From the NCBI GenBank assembly GCA_964383855.1, contig CAYLIP010000001.1, positions 1 to 64,000 on the forward strand: a stretch of DNA of 64,000 nt. Reading direction: 5' to 3'. This stretch comes from CAZHAC01 sp964383855. Lineage in GTDB: Bacteria > Chloroflexota > Dormibacteria > Dormibacterales > Dormibacteraceae. Shown one piece after another: positions 16,717 to 25,173 of this stretch. Under the pieces are notes generated by a model. It searched no databases. It saw nothing but the letters and a program-made list of their open reading frames with translations, and was not told the origin of the DNA. The position numbers were made by a program, and so were the translations under genes. How positions within the stretch are numbered: the first letter of the stretch is position 1; every line of letters begins with the position of its first letter.

Positions 16717-17636
16717 TGGGCCACCTCCCCGTACTTTCAAAGCCCGCAATAGAGATTCTTCAGCCCCGGCCAGGCGCAGTCGCCGTCGACTGCACGCTTG
16801 GCGCAGGCGGGCATTCGCGGCTGCTGCTGGAACACATCCGGCCCGGCGGCCGCCTGCTCGCGATCGACCGTGACCCGGCGGCCGTGGAAGGGGGGCGAAC
16901 CAGGCTGAGCGTGTTCGACCCTCCTCCCACGGTCGTCCGGGGCGATTTCGCCGACCTGGACCGGATCGCCCGCGACAACGGCTTCCACAAGGTCGACCTG
17001 GTCCTCTTCGACTTCGGGATCTCATCCGTTCAGCTGGACGACCCCGATCGCGGCTTCAGCTTTCGAGCGGAAGGTCCGCTGGACATGCGGATGGACCGGG
17101 AGAGCCGGCTTACCGCGGAGCGCGTGGTCAACGAGCTTTCCGAGCGCGAGCTGGCCGAGCGCATCCGCCAGCTCGGCGAGGAGCGCTGGGCGGCACGGAT
17201 CGCTCAGTTCATCGTTCGCCGCCGGCCGCTGCGAACAACGCGCGACCTGGCCGCCTCGGTCGAGGCGGCGATCCCCCGCGCCGCCTGGCCACGTGACATC
17301 CACCCCGCCACGAGGACGTTCATGGCGATCCGAATGGTCGTCAACGACGAGCTCGCCTCGATCGAGCAGGGGCTGAAGGCCTCACTTTCGATCCTCTCTC
17401 CCGGTGGGCGTATGGCGGCGATTTCCTTCCATTCCCTCGAGGACCGTCTCGTCAAATCGTTCCTCGTCGCCGAGTCGAAAGACTGCATCTGCCCCCCCCA
17501 GCAGCCGGTCTGCACCTGCGCCCACCGGGCTTCCCTCCGCATCCTCACCCGCAAGCCCGTGAGACCCTCCGAAGAGGAGCTCCGGGAGAACCCGCGGGCC
17601 CGCTCCGCAAAGCTGCGGGCGGCCCAGAAGATCTGA
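16716..17636 (+). CDS. rsmH: 16S rRNA (cytosine(1402)-N4)-methyltransferase
   Basis: RsmH (MraW) methylates C1402 in the ribosomal P site. The 306-residue protein opens with HLPVLSKPAIEIL and has the SAM-binding DCTLGAGGHSRLLLE motif (about residues 25-39), DLVLFDFGISSVQLDDPDRG and the C-terminal ISFHSLEDRLVK motif. A cysteine group CICPPQQPVCTC near residue 250 is usual for the family. ATG overlaps the mraZ stop by 1 nt, giving coupled translation. Confidence 0.97.
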   Translation: MGHLPVLSKPAIEILQPRPGAVAVDCTLGAGGHSRLLLEHIRPGGRLLAIDRDPAAVEGGRTRLSVFDPPPTVVRGDFADLDRIARDNGFHKVDLVLFDFGISSVQLDDPDRGFSFRAEGPLDMRMDRESRLTAERVVNELSERELAERIRQLGEERWAARIAQFIVRRRPLRTTRDLAASVEAAIPRAAWPRDIHPATRTFMAIRMVVNDELASIEQGLKASLSILSPGGRMAAISFHSLEDRLVKSFLVAESKDCICPPQQPVCTCAHRASLRILTRKPVRPSEEELRENPRARSAKLRAAQKI

Positions 17637-17736
17637 CCCCGGCAAGCCCCCGGAGCCGCCGCCCGCCACCCCCAGCCCAACTGGCGGCTCCGGGGCACAA
17701 CCCCGCATCCATCCCCTCAACGTCTAGGCAAGGAAC

Positions 17737-18255
17737 TTGGTCAATACACGCACCCTTCGACACCGCCGGCTTGGCGCCGGATCCGCCCACCGTTCGACCC
17801 GCCGCCGCCGGACGCGGCCGGAGCTGGTCGAGCGGGCGGGAACCGCGGCCGCCGCGCGGCTGCGGGCCTCGGCGCATGCCCGTCTCTACGGGGCGGTCGG
17901 GCTCGGCGTCGCCCTGCTCATCGCCTACCTCGTCCTGGCCGCCCAGGTCACCCAGACGTCCTACCAGCTCGCCCAGCTCCAGAACCAGCAGGGCCAGCTC
18001 CAGGCCGAGCAGGCGCAGCTGGAGTACAGGGAGGCCGACCTGCACACTCCGGCCGAGGTCGACAAGGCGGCGCGGCAGGCCGGCCTGCGCCAGCGCACCG
18101 CCAACGGCTACGTGGGCGGCCAGGTTGCGGCGATCGACCTCCAGGCGCCCATCGGCCAGCCGGCCGCCCCCACCACGCCGCCCTGGCAGCAGGCGATGGC
18201 GGCCGTCCTCGGCAGCCTGACCGGCTCCCGCGACGTGCTCGCGAGCGACCGCTAG
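17737..18255 (+). CDS. ftsL: FtsL-like septum protein
   Basis: This 172-residue bitopic protein has a basic cytoplasmic head (about residues 1-45), a transmembrane helix near residues 50-70 (AVGLGVALLIAYLVLAAQV), then a Gln/Leu-rich coiled coil around QLAQLQNQQGQLQAEQAQLE and a variable tail. This is the FtsL architecture and the position between rsmH and ftsI is canonical. It starts at TTG with AAGGA 3 nt upstream. FtsL works with FtsQ/DivIB to activate FtsW-FtsI. Identification rests on topology and position, as FtsL sequences diverge quickly. Confidence 0.8.
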   Translation: MVNTRTLRHRRLGAGSAHRSTRRRRTRPELVERAGTAAAARLRASAHARLYGAVGLGVALLIAYLVLAAQVTQTSYQLAQLQNQQGQLQAEQAQLEYREADLHTPAEVDKAARQAGLRQRTANGYVGGQVAAIDLQAPIGQPAAPTTPPWQQAMAAVLGSLTGSRDVLASDR

Positions 18256-18259
18256 CGCG

Positions 18260-20047
18260 GTGGCGGTCGAGACCCGGCGCCTGGCCGCCGGCGCCCCCCG
18301 GGCGCTGCCGCGCACCGCCGTGCGGGGCGAGAACTCGCGCCTTCGCGTGGTCGCCCTGGGGCTGGTGGTGGCGCTGATCGCGGGAACCATCTGGACCCGG
18401 CTCGCCTACTGGCAGGTGGTCGAGCACGGGCGCCTCTCCCAGTGGGCGGCCCGGCAGTACGAGCACGTGGTGCCGCTGCCGCCGGCCCGGGGCGTGATCC
18501 TCGACCGCCAGGGCCAGCCGCTGGCCGTCAACACGACCGTCTACTCGGTCTTCGTGTCACCCGACAACGTGCCCGTGCGGGCGCGGGAGACGGTCGCCAC
18601 CGGCCTCGCCGCGTCGGTCGGCGCCGACCATGACGCGGTGCTCAAGACGCTGGAATCGGGCAAGAAGTTCGCCTACATCGCCCGCCGCCAGCCCAAGGCG
18701 AAGGCGGACGCGGTGCGGCAGCTGCAGCTCCCCGGCGTGGGCCTGGAGCCCGAGCAGCAGCGGTCCTACCTGCCCGGTGGGGCGGGCGGCGGCACCACGC
18801 TGGCCGCCAACCTGCTCGGGTTCGTCAACTTCGACGGCCAGGGGCAGTACGGCGTGGAGGGCTACTACGACAAGCGGCTGGCCGGCCGGCCAGGCTTCAA
18901 GACCACCTACCGGGACGCCGCCGGTCGCGACATCGCCCTCGGCCCCTCAGAGCGCGTCAACCCGGTCAACGGGGCCGACCTGGTGCTCACGCTCGACGCC
19001 GGCATCCAGTACGCCGCCGAGCAGGCGATCGCCGAGGGGGTCAAGGCCAACAAGGCCGAGAGCGGCAGCGTCATCGTTCTCGACACCAAAACGGGCGGCA
19101 TCGTGGCCGAGGCGAGCTACCCGACCTACAACGCCAACTCCTTCACCAGCCAGGCGCCCGACCTGATCAAGGACCGGGCGGTCTCCGACCTCTACGAGCC
19201 GGGGTCGATCATGAAGGTGCCGACCCTCGCCGGCGCCCTCCAGAACCACGCGATCACGCCCACCACCACCATCAACGACCCCGGGTACATCAACGTCGGG
19301 GGCACCACCCTCCACGACTGGGACCTGAAGAACCACGGCACCGTGACCTACACGCGCGTGCTGGAGGAGTCGTACAACGTGGGCGCGGTCCGGGCGGAGC
19401 AGGCGGAGGGGCTGCCGGCCTTCTACAACAACCTCGTCAATTTCGGTTTCAACGCCCCCTCGGGCGTCGACCTGGCGGCCGAGGCCAGCGCCACGCCGCT
19501 GCAGCCGCTCGACCAGTGGCGGGACTCGGAGCTTGCCACCGCCTCCTACGGGCAGGGCATCGCCACCAACATGATGCAGATGGCGGCGGCGGTCAACGTG
19601 ATCGCCAACGGCGGCCGCTACGCGCAGCCGCACGTGGTCGACCGGGCCGGTGGGCAGCAGGGCCCCCTGGCGACGGCCAGCCAGCGGCAGGTGCTCGACC
19701 CGGCGACCGACGCCCAGATGCGCGACATGATGATGTCTGTCGTCCAGCACGGGTCCGGCTACACGGCGCGCGTGCCCGGCTTCGAGCTGGACGAGGCGGG
19801 GAAGACGGGGACCTCGCAGATGCCGGAGGCAGGTGGCTACTCGTTCGACCACGTGTGGGCCTCCTACGCCGGCTTTCTGCCCGCCGACAATCCTCGCTTC
19901 ACCATGCTGGTCGTCGTCCGCAAGCCGAACAACGGGTCCTTCGATCACAACGAGGGCTACTACGTGTCGGCGCCGATCTGGAAGCGGATCGCGGAGTCGA
20001 TCGTGCTCCAGTGGCACATCACGCCGGGGCCGCCCAAAAAGGTCTGA
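18260..20047 (+). CDS. ftsI: Septal peptidoglycan transpeptidase FtsI (class B PBP)
   Basis: FtsI crosslinks septal peptidoglycan. The 595-residue protein has a transmembrane anchor at about residues 29-48 and the dimerisation domain with RGVILDRQGQPLAVN (about 77-91). The transpeptidase triad is complete: S316-I-M-K319 (in YEPGSIMKV), S371-Y-N373 and K515-T-G517. No PASTA domain is present. It starts at GTG 4 nt after ftsL. The next forward gene is murF, beyond a reverse-strand gene; murE, often found here, is absent. Confidence 0.96.
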   Translation: MAVETRRLAAGAPRALPRTAVRGENSRLRVVALGLVVALIAGTIWTRLAYWQVVEHGRLSQWAARQYEHVVPLPPARGVILDRQGQPLAVNTTVYSVFVSPDNVPVRARETVATGLAASVGADHDAVLKTLESGKKFAYIARRQPKAKADAVRQLQLPGVGLEPEQQRSYLPGGAGGGTTLAANLLGFVNFDGQGQYGVEGYYDKRLAGRPGFKTTYRDAAGRDIALGPSERVNPVNGADLVLTLDAGIQYAAEQAIAEGVKANKAESGSVIVLDTKTGGIVAEASYPTYNANSFTSQAPDLIKDRAVSDLYEPGSIMKVPTLAGALQNHAITPTTTINDPGYINVGGTTLHDWDLKNHGTVTYTRVLEESYNVGAVRAEQAEGLPAFYNNLVNFGFNAPSGVDLAAEASATPLQPLDQWRDSELATASYGQGIATNMMQMAAAVNVIANGGRYAQPHVVDRAGGQQGPLATASQRQVLDPATDAQMRDMMMSVVQHGSGYTARVPGFELDEAGKTGTSQMPEAGGYSFDHVWASYAGFLPADNPRFTMLVVVRKPNNGSFDHNEGYYVSAPIWKRIAESIVLQWHITPGPPKKV

Positions 20048-20079
20048 GCAAGCAGTCGGGAAGGGGCCCTGGCCGCCGC

Positions 20080-20352
20080 CTAGAAGGGGTGGTAGCGCCC
20101 GGAGGCGATCAGGTACCAGGTCACCCCGTAGTTGAAGAGAGCGATCACGATGCCGCCGGCGCTGCACCCCAGGCCCGCCGTCGTCATGTGGCCCCGCCGC
20201 CCCTCGCGGCGGTCGAGCACGGCCAGGGCAAGGCCGATGGCGCCGGCGACCAGGCCGATCAGGGCGATCAGCATGGCCATGACGATGCTCACGATCCCGA
20301 GTACGAGGGCGGCGACCGACTTCGTGCTGGCGGCTCCGCTGCCGACTTCCAT
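20080..20352 (-). CDS. Small DUF4190-like membrane protein
   Basis: This 90-residue protein has two or three hydrophobic segments: ALVLGIVSIVMAMLIALIGL (about 15-34), an adjacent GAIGLALAVL, and a C-terminal GGIVIALFNYGVTWYLIASG. The pattern resembles DUF4190-type small membrane proteins of Actinobacteria. No function is known. It lies on the opposite strand inside the dcw cluster, between ftsI and murF. GGAGGGG stands 8 nt before the ATG. The 68 nt separating it from murF must hold divergent promoters, but I see no clear -35/-10 pair. Confidence 0.75.
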   Translation of the reverse strand: MEVGSGAASTKSVAALVLGIVSIVMAMLIALIGLVAGAIGLALAVLDRREGRRGHMTTAGLGCSAGGIVIALFNYGVTWYLIASGRYHPF

Positions 20353-20420
20353 CAGGACCCCTCCATTACAGTACTGCTATCAAGTTTTACCGAAAGCCGC
20401 GCCCGGTTACTAATTAGCTG

Positions 20421-21743
20421 ATGCGGCTGGGCAGGGAGGAGGTGGCGGAGGCGGTCGGCGGCGCGCCGTCGGGCCCGGCCGCCGAGTTCACGAGCTACCA
20501 CTCCAATTCTCGCGAGGTGCGGCCGGGCGGGCTTTTCTTCGCCCTTCGCGGGGCCGAGATGGACGGCCATCGCTTCGTCGGCGACGCCCTCGCCCGCGGT
20601 GCCCGGGGCGTGGTCGTGGAGCATGAGGTGGCGGACGCCGCGGGGGCGACCATGATCCAGGTCGCCGACAGCTGGCGAGCGCTCTACGACCTGGCCCGTC
20701 ACGTCCAGGACAGGGTCCGCCCCCTCGTGGTCGGGATCACCGGGAGCAACGGCAAGACGTCGACCAAGGAGATGCTGGCCGCCGTCCTGGCCACCCGGCA
20801 CCGCGTGCTCCGGACCGAGGGAAACCTGAACACCGAGACCGGCGTTCCTCTGACGGTGCTGCAGCTGGAGCCGGGAGTCACGGCCATGGTCCTCGAGATG
20901 GGCATGCAGGGGCCGGGCGAGATCGCCCGGCTGGCCGAGCTGGCCCGGCCCCAGGTCGGGGTCATCACCACCATCGGGTCCGTGCACATGGAGTTCTTCG
21001 ACAGCCGGGAGGACCTGGCCCGGGCCAAGGGCGAGCTGGTGGCCGCCCTCCCCGCCGACGGGCTGGCCGTGCTGCCCGCCGAGAGCGAGTTCCTGCCCCT
21101 CCTGCGCGGCCTGACCCGGGCGCCGGCCGTCACCTTCGGCCGGGGGGGAGACCTCGAGCTGGTGGACTACCGGCCCCGCGGCCAGGGCTGCGCGTTCAAG
21201 GTGCGCGGCGTCGAGGTGCAGCTCGGCGTGGGCGGCCGGCACATGGCCAGCAACGCGCTCGCCGCGCTCGCCGCGGCCGAGCGCGCCGGCGTCGACCTCG
21301 AGGCCGGGGCGCGGGCCCTGGACGAGGTCCGCGTCGCCCAGCGTCTGGCCGAGCAGCCGGCCCCGGCCGGTTTCGTGGTCGTCGACGACTCCTACAACGC
21401 CAGCCCGGAGTCGATGCTGGCCGCGTTCGCCACGGTGGCCGAGCGGCCGCACGGGGGCCGCCTGCTGGCGGTGCTGGGCGAGATGCGCGAGCTGGGAGCT
21501 CTGGCCGAGCCGGCCCACCGGGACGTCGGCCGCCGGGCCGCCGAGGTGTTCGACCGGCTCTGCGTGATCGGCGTCGGGCTGGGCCCGGTGCTGGCCGAGG
21601 CGGCCGGGGCCGACCTGGTGCCGGACCGCGAGCAGGCGGCGGCCTGGGTGCGCGAGAACGCCGGTCCGGGCGACGTGGTGCTGGTCAAGGCAAGCCATGG
21701 CCTCCACCTCGAGGAGCTGGTGGCGGAGCTGCTGGGCGCGTGA
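20421..21743 (+). CDS. murF: UDP-MurNAc-tripeptide--D-Ala-D-Ala ligase
   Basis: MurF adds D-Ala-D-Ala to the UDP-MurNAc tripeptide in the cytoplasm. The 440-residue length is normal. The N-domain contains FTSYHSNSREVRPGGLFFAL (substrate binding), the ATP P-loop is GITGSNGKTSTKEM (about 105-118), and VDDSYNASPESM begins the C-terminal domain. It is the first gene of the second block of the dcw cluster and overlaps mraY by 4 nt. Confidence 0.97.
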   Translation: MRLGREEVAEAVGGAPSGPAAEFTSYHSNSREVRPGGLFFALRGAEMDGHRFVGDALARGARGVVVEHEVADAAGATMIQVADSWRALYDLARHVQDRVRPLVVGITGSNGKTSTKEMLAAVLATRHRVLRTEGNLNTETGVPLTVLQLEPGVTAMVLEMGMQGPGEIARLAELARPQVGVITTIGSVHMEFFDSREDLARAKGELVAALPADGLAVLPAESEFLPLLRGLTRAPAVTFGRGGDLELVDYRPRGQGCAFKVRGVEVQLGVGGRHMASNALAALAAAERAGVDLEAGARALDEVRVAQRLAEQPAPAGFVVVDDSYNASPESMLAAFATVAERPHGGRLLAVLGEMRELGALAEPAHRDVGRRAAEVFDRLCVIGVGLGPVLAEAAGADLVPDREQAAAWVRENAGPGDVVLVKASHGLHLEELVAELLGA

Positions 21744-22666
21744 TCCTGGACGCGGTCACGGTGGTGGTCGCCGCCGGGATCGGCCTGCTCATCTATCCGC
21801 CACTGATCGGCCGCCTGCGCCGGCTGCGCTTCGGCCAGGTCATCCAGGACGAGCTCGAGTTTCACAGGAGCAAGGCGGGGACGCCGACCGGCGGCGGGAT
21901 GGTGTTCGTGCTCCTGGCCGTCGCCGGCGGGGTCCTGGCCGCGGCCGCCGGCCACTCGGGCGCCCTGCCCCTGGTGCTGGCGCTGCTCGCGGGCGCCTTC
22001 CTGGGCGCCTTCGACGACCTTCAAAAGCTGCGCGTCGGCTCGATCGGCATCCCGGCCCGCCTCAAGTTCCCGATCCAGTTCGCCCTCGCCGTGCCCGTCG
22101 CCTGGGCCGCCCAGCATCACCAGCACTGGCTGCCGGACGCCTGGTGGGCCTACTGGCCCCTGGCCCTGGTCGCGATCGTGGGCACCGCCAACGCGGTCAA
22201 CATCACGGACGGCTCTGACGGCCTGGCCGGCGGGCTGGCCGTGATCGCGCTGGTCACCCTGGCGCTGGCGATCCCGGGGGCCGCGCCCGGCGAGCGGGCC
22301 GCGGCCATGACCCTCGTCGGGGGCCTGCTCGCCTTCCTCTGGCACAACCGCTTCCCGGCGCGCGTCTTCATGGGCGACGTCGGCTCCCTGGGAGTTGGTT
22401 ATGCGCTGGCCGCGATGGCCATCCAGCAAGGATTCCTTCTCCTGCTCCCGGTGCTCGGTCTGGTGTTCGCGCTGGAGACCCTGTCTGTCATCATTCAGGT
22501 GGCCTACTTCAAGGCCACCGGCGGCCGCCGCGTCTTCAAGATGACCCCGATTCACCACACGTTCCGCATAGAGGGTTGGTCTGAGAACCGCATCGCGATC
22601 TCGTTCTGGAGCGCGGGCGCACTCTCGGCGCTGGCCGGCGCCGGGCTCTCCCGGCTGGCGGGCTAG
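21740..22666 (+). CDS. mraY: Phospho-MurNAc-pentapeptide transferase
   Basis: MraY attaches phospho-MurNAc-pentapeptide to undecaprenyl phosphate, making lipid I. At 308 residues it is compact (often 320-360) and very hydrophobic. FHRSKAGTPTGGG (41-53), the FDD motif with D92 and D93, NITDGSDGLAGG (154-165) and FMGDVGSLGVG (210-220) are present. Two changes are notable: Ser159 replaces the usual Leu of NxTDGLDGLA, and the HHH triad reads PIHHTF (270-275) with Thr at its third position. It starts at GTG in an overlap with murF and ends 1 nt before murD. Confidence 0.93.
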   Translation: MILDAVTVVVAAGIGLLIYPPLIGRLRRLRFGQVIQDELEFHRSKAGTPTGGGMVFVLLAVAGGVLAAAAGHSGALPLVLALLAGAFLGAFDDLQKLRVGSIGIPARLKFPIQFALAVPVAWAAQHHQHWLPDAWWAYWPLALVAIVGTANAVNITDGSDGLAGGLAVIALVTLALAIPGAAPGERAAAMTLVGGLLAFLWHNRFPARVFMGDVGSLGVGYALAAMAIQQGFLLLLPVLGLVFALETLSVIIQVAYFKATGGRRVFKMTPIHHTFRIEGWSENRIAISFWSAGALSALAGAGLSRLAG

Positions 22667-22667
22667 C

Positions 22668-23921
22668 GTGCCCCGGGCGCTCATCGTGGGCGCCGGCCGG
22701 AGCGGGGTTGCGCTGGCCAGGTTCCTCGCGTCGCGCGGCGACCAGGTGCTGGTCTCCGACCTGCGGGAGCCGGAGACGGCCCCGGCGCTTCCCGACGGTG
22801 TGCGCGCGGTCTACGGCGAGCAGGGCGAGCGCCTGCTGGAGGGCGTCGACGCCGTCTATGCCAGCCCTGGCGTGCCCTGGGACGCACCGCTGCTGCAGGC
22901 CGCCCGGAGGCGGGGCCTCGAGGTCTCGAGCGAGACCGACCTCTTCTTCCGCCTCTGCCCGGCGCCGATCGTCGGGATCACCGGCACCAACGGCAAGACC
23001 ACGACCACCGCGCTCACCGGCGACGTCCTGCGCCAGGGCTCGCGCCCGGTCATCGTCGGCGGCAACATCGGCGAAACCGTGCTCGACCGCCTGCCCGAGG
23101 TCACGCCCGAGCACTGGGTGGTGCTCGAGCTGTCGAGCTTCCAGCTGGAGTCGATCGCCGCGCCCCACGTGCACATCGGGGCCGTCCTCAATGTGACGCC
23201 CGACCACCTCGATCGCCACCACACGATGGAGGCCTACGTGGGCGCCAAGGCGCGGCTGGTCGAGTTCCTTGAGCCAGGTGACTTCGCCGTCCTCAACGGC
23301 CGCGATCCCAGGTGCCGCGAGATGGCGTCGCGGACTCGCGGGCAGGTGGTCTGGTTCGACGAGCACCGGCCCGCCCCGCCGATGCCGGTGCCCGGCGACC
23401 ACAACCTGATGAACGCTCGGGCGGCGGCCGCGATCGGCCGGATCGCAGGCCTCTCGGACGAGCAGATCGCCCGCGGCGTGGCCGCCTTCCCCGGTGTCGA
23501 GCACCGCCTCGAGCTGGTCGGTGAGTGGGACGGCGTGCGCTGGTTCAACGACTCCAAGGCGACCAACCCGGACGCCGGCCGGGTGGCGGTCAACTCCTTT
23601 CCGGGCTTGCCCCTGGTCCTGATCGCGGGCGGTTACGGCTCCGGGTTCGAGCTCGGAGCGTGGGCGGAGGACGTGCGCCGGGCGACGACCGCGGTAGTGC
23701 TGATGGGCCGGAGCGCTCCCGAGCTGGAGCGCGCGCTGAGCGGTCACCGGACGGTTCGCGCCGCCTCCCTCGAGGAGGCGGTCGAGCTCGCAGCCCGGGA
23801 GGCGCGGCCGGGCGGCGTGGTGCTGCTGAGCCCGGCCTACAAGAGCTTCGACATGTTCAGCAGCTACGAGGACCGCGGCCGCCAGTTCAAGGCCGCCGTC
23901 CGGAGGCGCCGGGATGGCTGA
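22668..23921 (+). CDS. murD: UDP-MurNAc-L-Ala--D-Glu ligase
   Basis: MurD adds D-glutamate to UDP-MurNAc-L-Ala. The 417-residue protein has an N-terminal Rossmann-like nucleotide domain (ALIVGAGRSGVALARFL), the P-loop GITGTNGKTTTTALTG (103-118), the NVTPDHLDRHHTMEAY motif and the C-domain NDSKATNPDAGRVAV motif. It starts at GTG 22668 and overlaps ftsW by 8 nt. Confidence 0.97.
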   Translation: MPRALIVGAGRSGVALARFLASRGDQVLVSDLREPETAPALPDGVRAVYGEQGERLLEGVDAVYASPGVPWDAPLLQAARRRGLEVSSETDLFFRLCPAPIVGITGTNGKTTTTALTGDVLRQGSRPVIVGGNIGETVLDRLPEVTPEHWVVLELSSFQLESIAAPHVHIGAVLNVTPDHLDRHHTMEAYVGAKARLVEFLEPGDFAVLNGRDPRCREMASRTRGQVVWFDEHRPAPPMPVPGDHNLMNARAAAAIGRIAGLSDEQIARGVAAFPGVEHRLELVGEWDGVRWFNDSKATNPDAGRVAVNSFPGLPLVLIAGGYGSGFELGAWAEDVRRATTAVVLMGRSAPELERALSGHRTVRAASLEEAVELAAREARPGGVVLLSPAYKSFDMFSSYEDRGRQFKAAVRRRRDG

Positions 23922-25173
23922 GGCCACCGCCGGGGGACCGGCCCGGCGGCGGCGCGCCCGGGCCTCCGAGCGGGAGGGATCCGAGCCCGAGGACCACGAC
24001 GTGATGCTGGTCGGCCTGGCCCTGGCGCTGGCCGGCTGCGGCCTGGTTTTCGTCCTCTCGGCCAGCCAGGCGCTCGCCTATCTCGAGCATCGCTGGCCCC
24101 TCTACTACTTCGCGCGTCAGCTGGTCGGGGTCGGGCTCGGGCTGGCCGCCATGTTCGTGCTGATGCGCCTCGACTACCACCGGCTGCGGCCGCTCGCCAA
24201 GGCCGGCGCCGCCGGCTCGCTGGTCCTGATGCTGCTGGTCCTGGTGCCGCATCTCGGGGTCCAGGTCAACGGCGCCAGCCGCTGGTTCAACCTGGGGCCC
24301 CTGGGCAGCTTCCAGCCCTCGGAGCTGGGCAAGCTCTGCTTCGTCCTCTATCTCGCCCACTGGGTCGAGAAGCGCGGCGACCGGATCGCCGACCTCGCCG
24401 ACGGCCTGCTTCCGTTCGGAATCATGCTTGCGGCGGTGCTCGGCGTCCTCATGCTCGAGAAGGACCTGGGCACCGCGATCGTCACCACCTCGATCTTCGT
24501 CTCCATCTACTTCTCGGGCGGCGGCCGGCTGCGCCACCTGCTGCTGCTGGCGGTGCTCCTGGTCGCCGGATTCGTCTTCCTGACCGTCGCCACCCCCTAC
24601 CGGGCGGCCCGCCTCAGCTCTTTCACCGATCCCTTCCGGGATCCGCTCAACACCGGCTTCCAGTCGAGCCAGGGCCTGATCGCCCTCGGCGCCGGCGGGC
24701 TGCACGGGGTTGGCATCGGGCATTCGGTCCAGAAGTTCCTGTGGCTGCCGGCGGCGCACACCGACTTCATCTTCGCGATCATCGGCGAGGAGACCGGCCT
24801 GGTCGGCACCACGGCTGTGCTCGCCGGGTATCTCCTCTTCTCCTGGCGCGGCTACCGGGCGGCCATGCGCGCCCCCGACCGCTACGGGGTCATGGTCGCG
24901 GTCGGGATCACGACCTGGATCGCCGTCCAGGCCCTGATCAACATGGGGACGGTCACCGACACCATCCCCGCCACCGGCGTGCCCCTGCCCTTCATCAGCT
25001 ACGGTGGAACGTCGGTGGTCATCCTGCTCGCCGCGGTCGGCGTGCTGCTCAACGTGGCCGGCCAGGGCCGGTCGCAGTCCTTGCGGAGGATCGATGCGAG
25101 TCTTGATATCGGGCGGGGGGACCGGCGGCCACCTGATGCCCGCCCTCGCCGTCGCGCAGGCCTGCCGCGCTGA
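23914..25173 (+). CDS. ftsW: Septal peptidoglycan glycosyltransferase FtsW
   Basis: FtsW is the SEDS-family polymerase that builds septal glycan from lipid II with FtsI. The 419-residue protein has an Arg-rich cytoplasmic N-terminus (about 1-28) and about ten transmembrane helices. SEDS hallmarks are GASRWFNLGPLGSFQPSELG, EKDLGTAIVTT and, near the end, GVPLPFISYGGTSVVILLAA. The last 27 codons overlap murG in another frame (80 nt in all), so its Arg-rich tail is encoded within the murG coding region. Confidence 0.95.
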   Translation: MAEATAGGPARRRRARASEREGSEPEDHDVMLVGLALALAGCGLVFVLSASQALAYLEHRWPLYYFARQLVGVGLGLAAMFVLMRLDYHRLRPLAKAGAAGSLVLMLLVLVPHLGVQVNGASRWFNLGPLGSFQPSELGKLCFVLYLAHWVEKRGDRIADLADGLLPFGIMLAAVLGVLMLEKDLGTAIVTTSIFVSIYFSGGGRLRHLLLLAVLLVAGFVFLTVATPYRAARLSSFTDPFRDPLNTGFQSSQGLIALGAGGLHGVGIGHSVQKFLWLPAAHTDFIFAIIGEETGLVGTTAVLAGYLLFSWRGYRAAMRAPDRYGVMVAVGITTWIAVQALINMGTVTDTIPATGVPLPFISYGGTSVVILLAAVGVLLNVAGQGRSQSLRRIDASLDIGRGDRRPPDARPRRRAGLPR

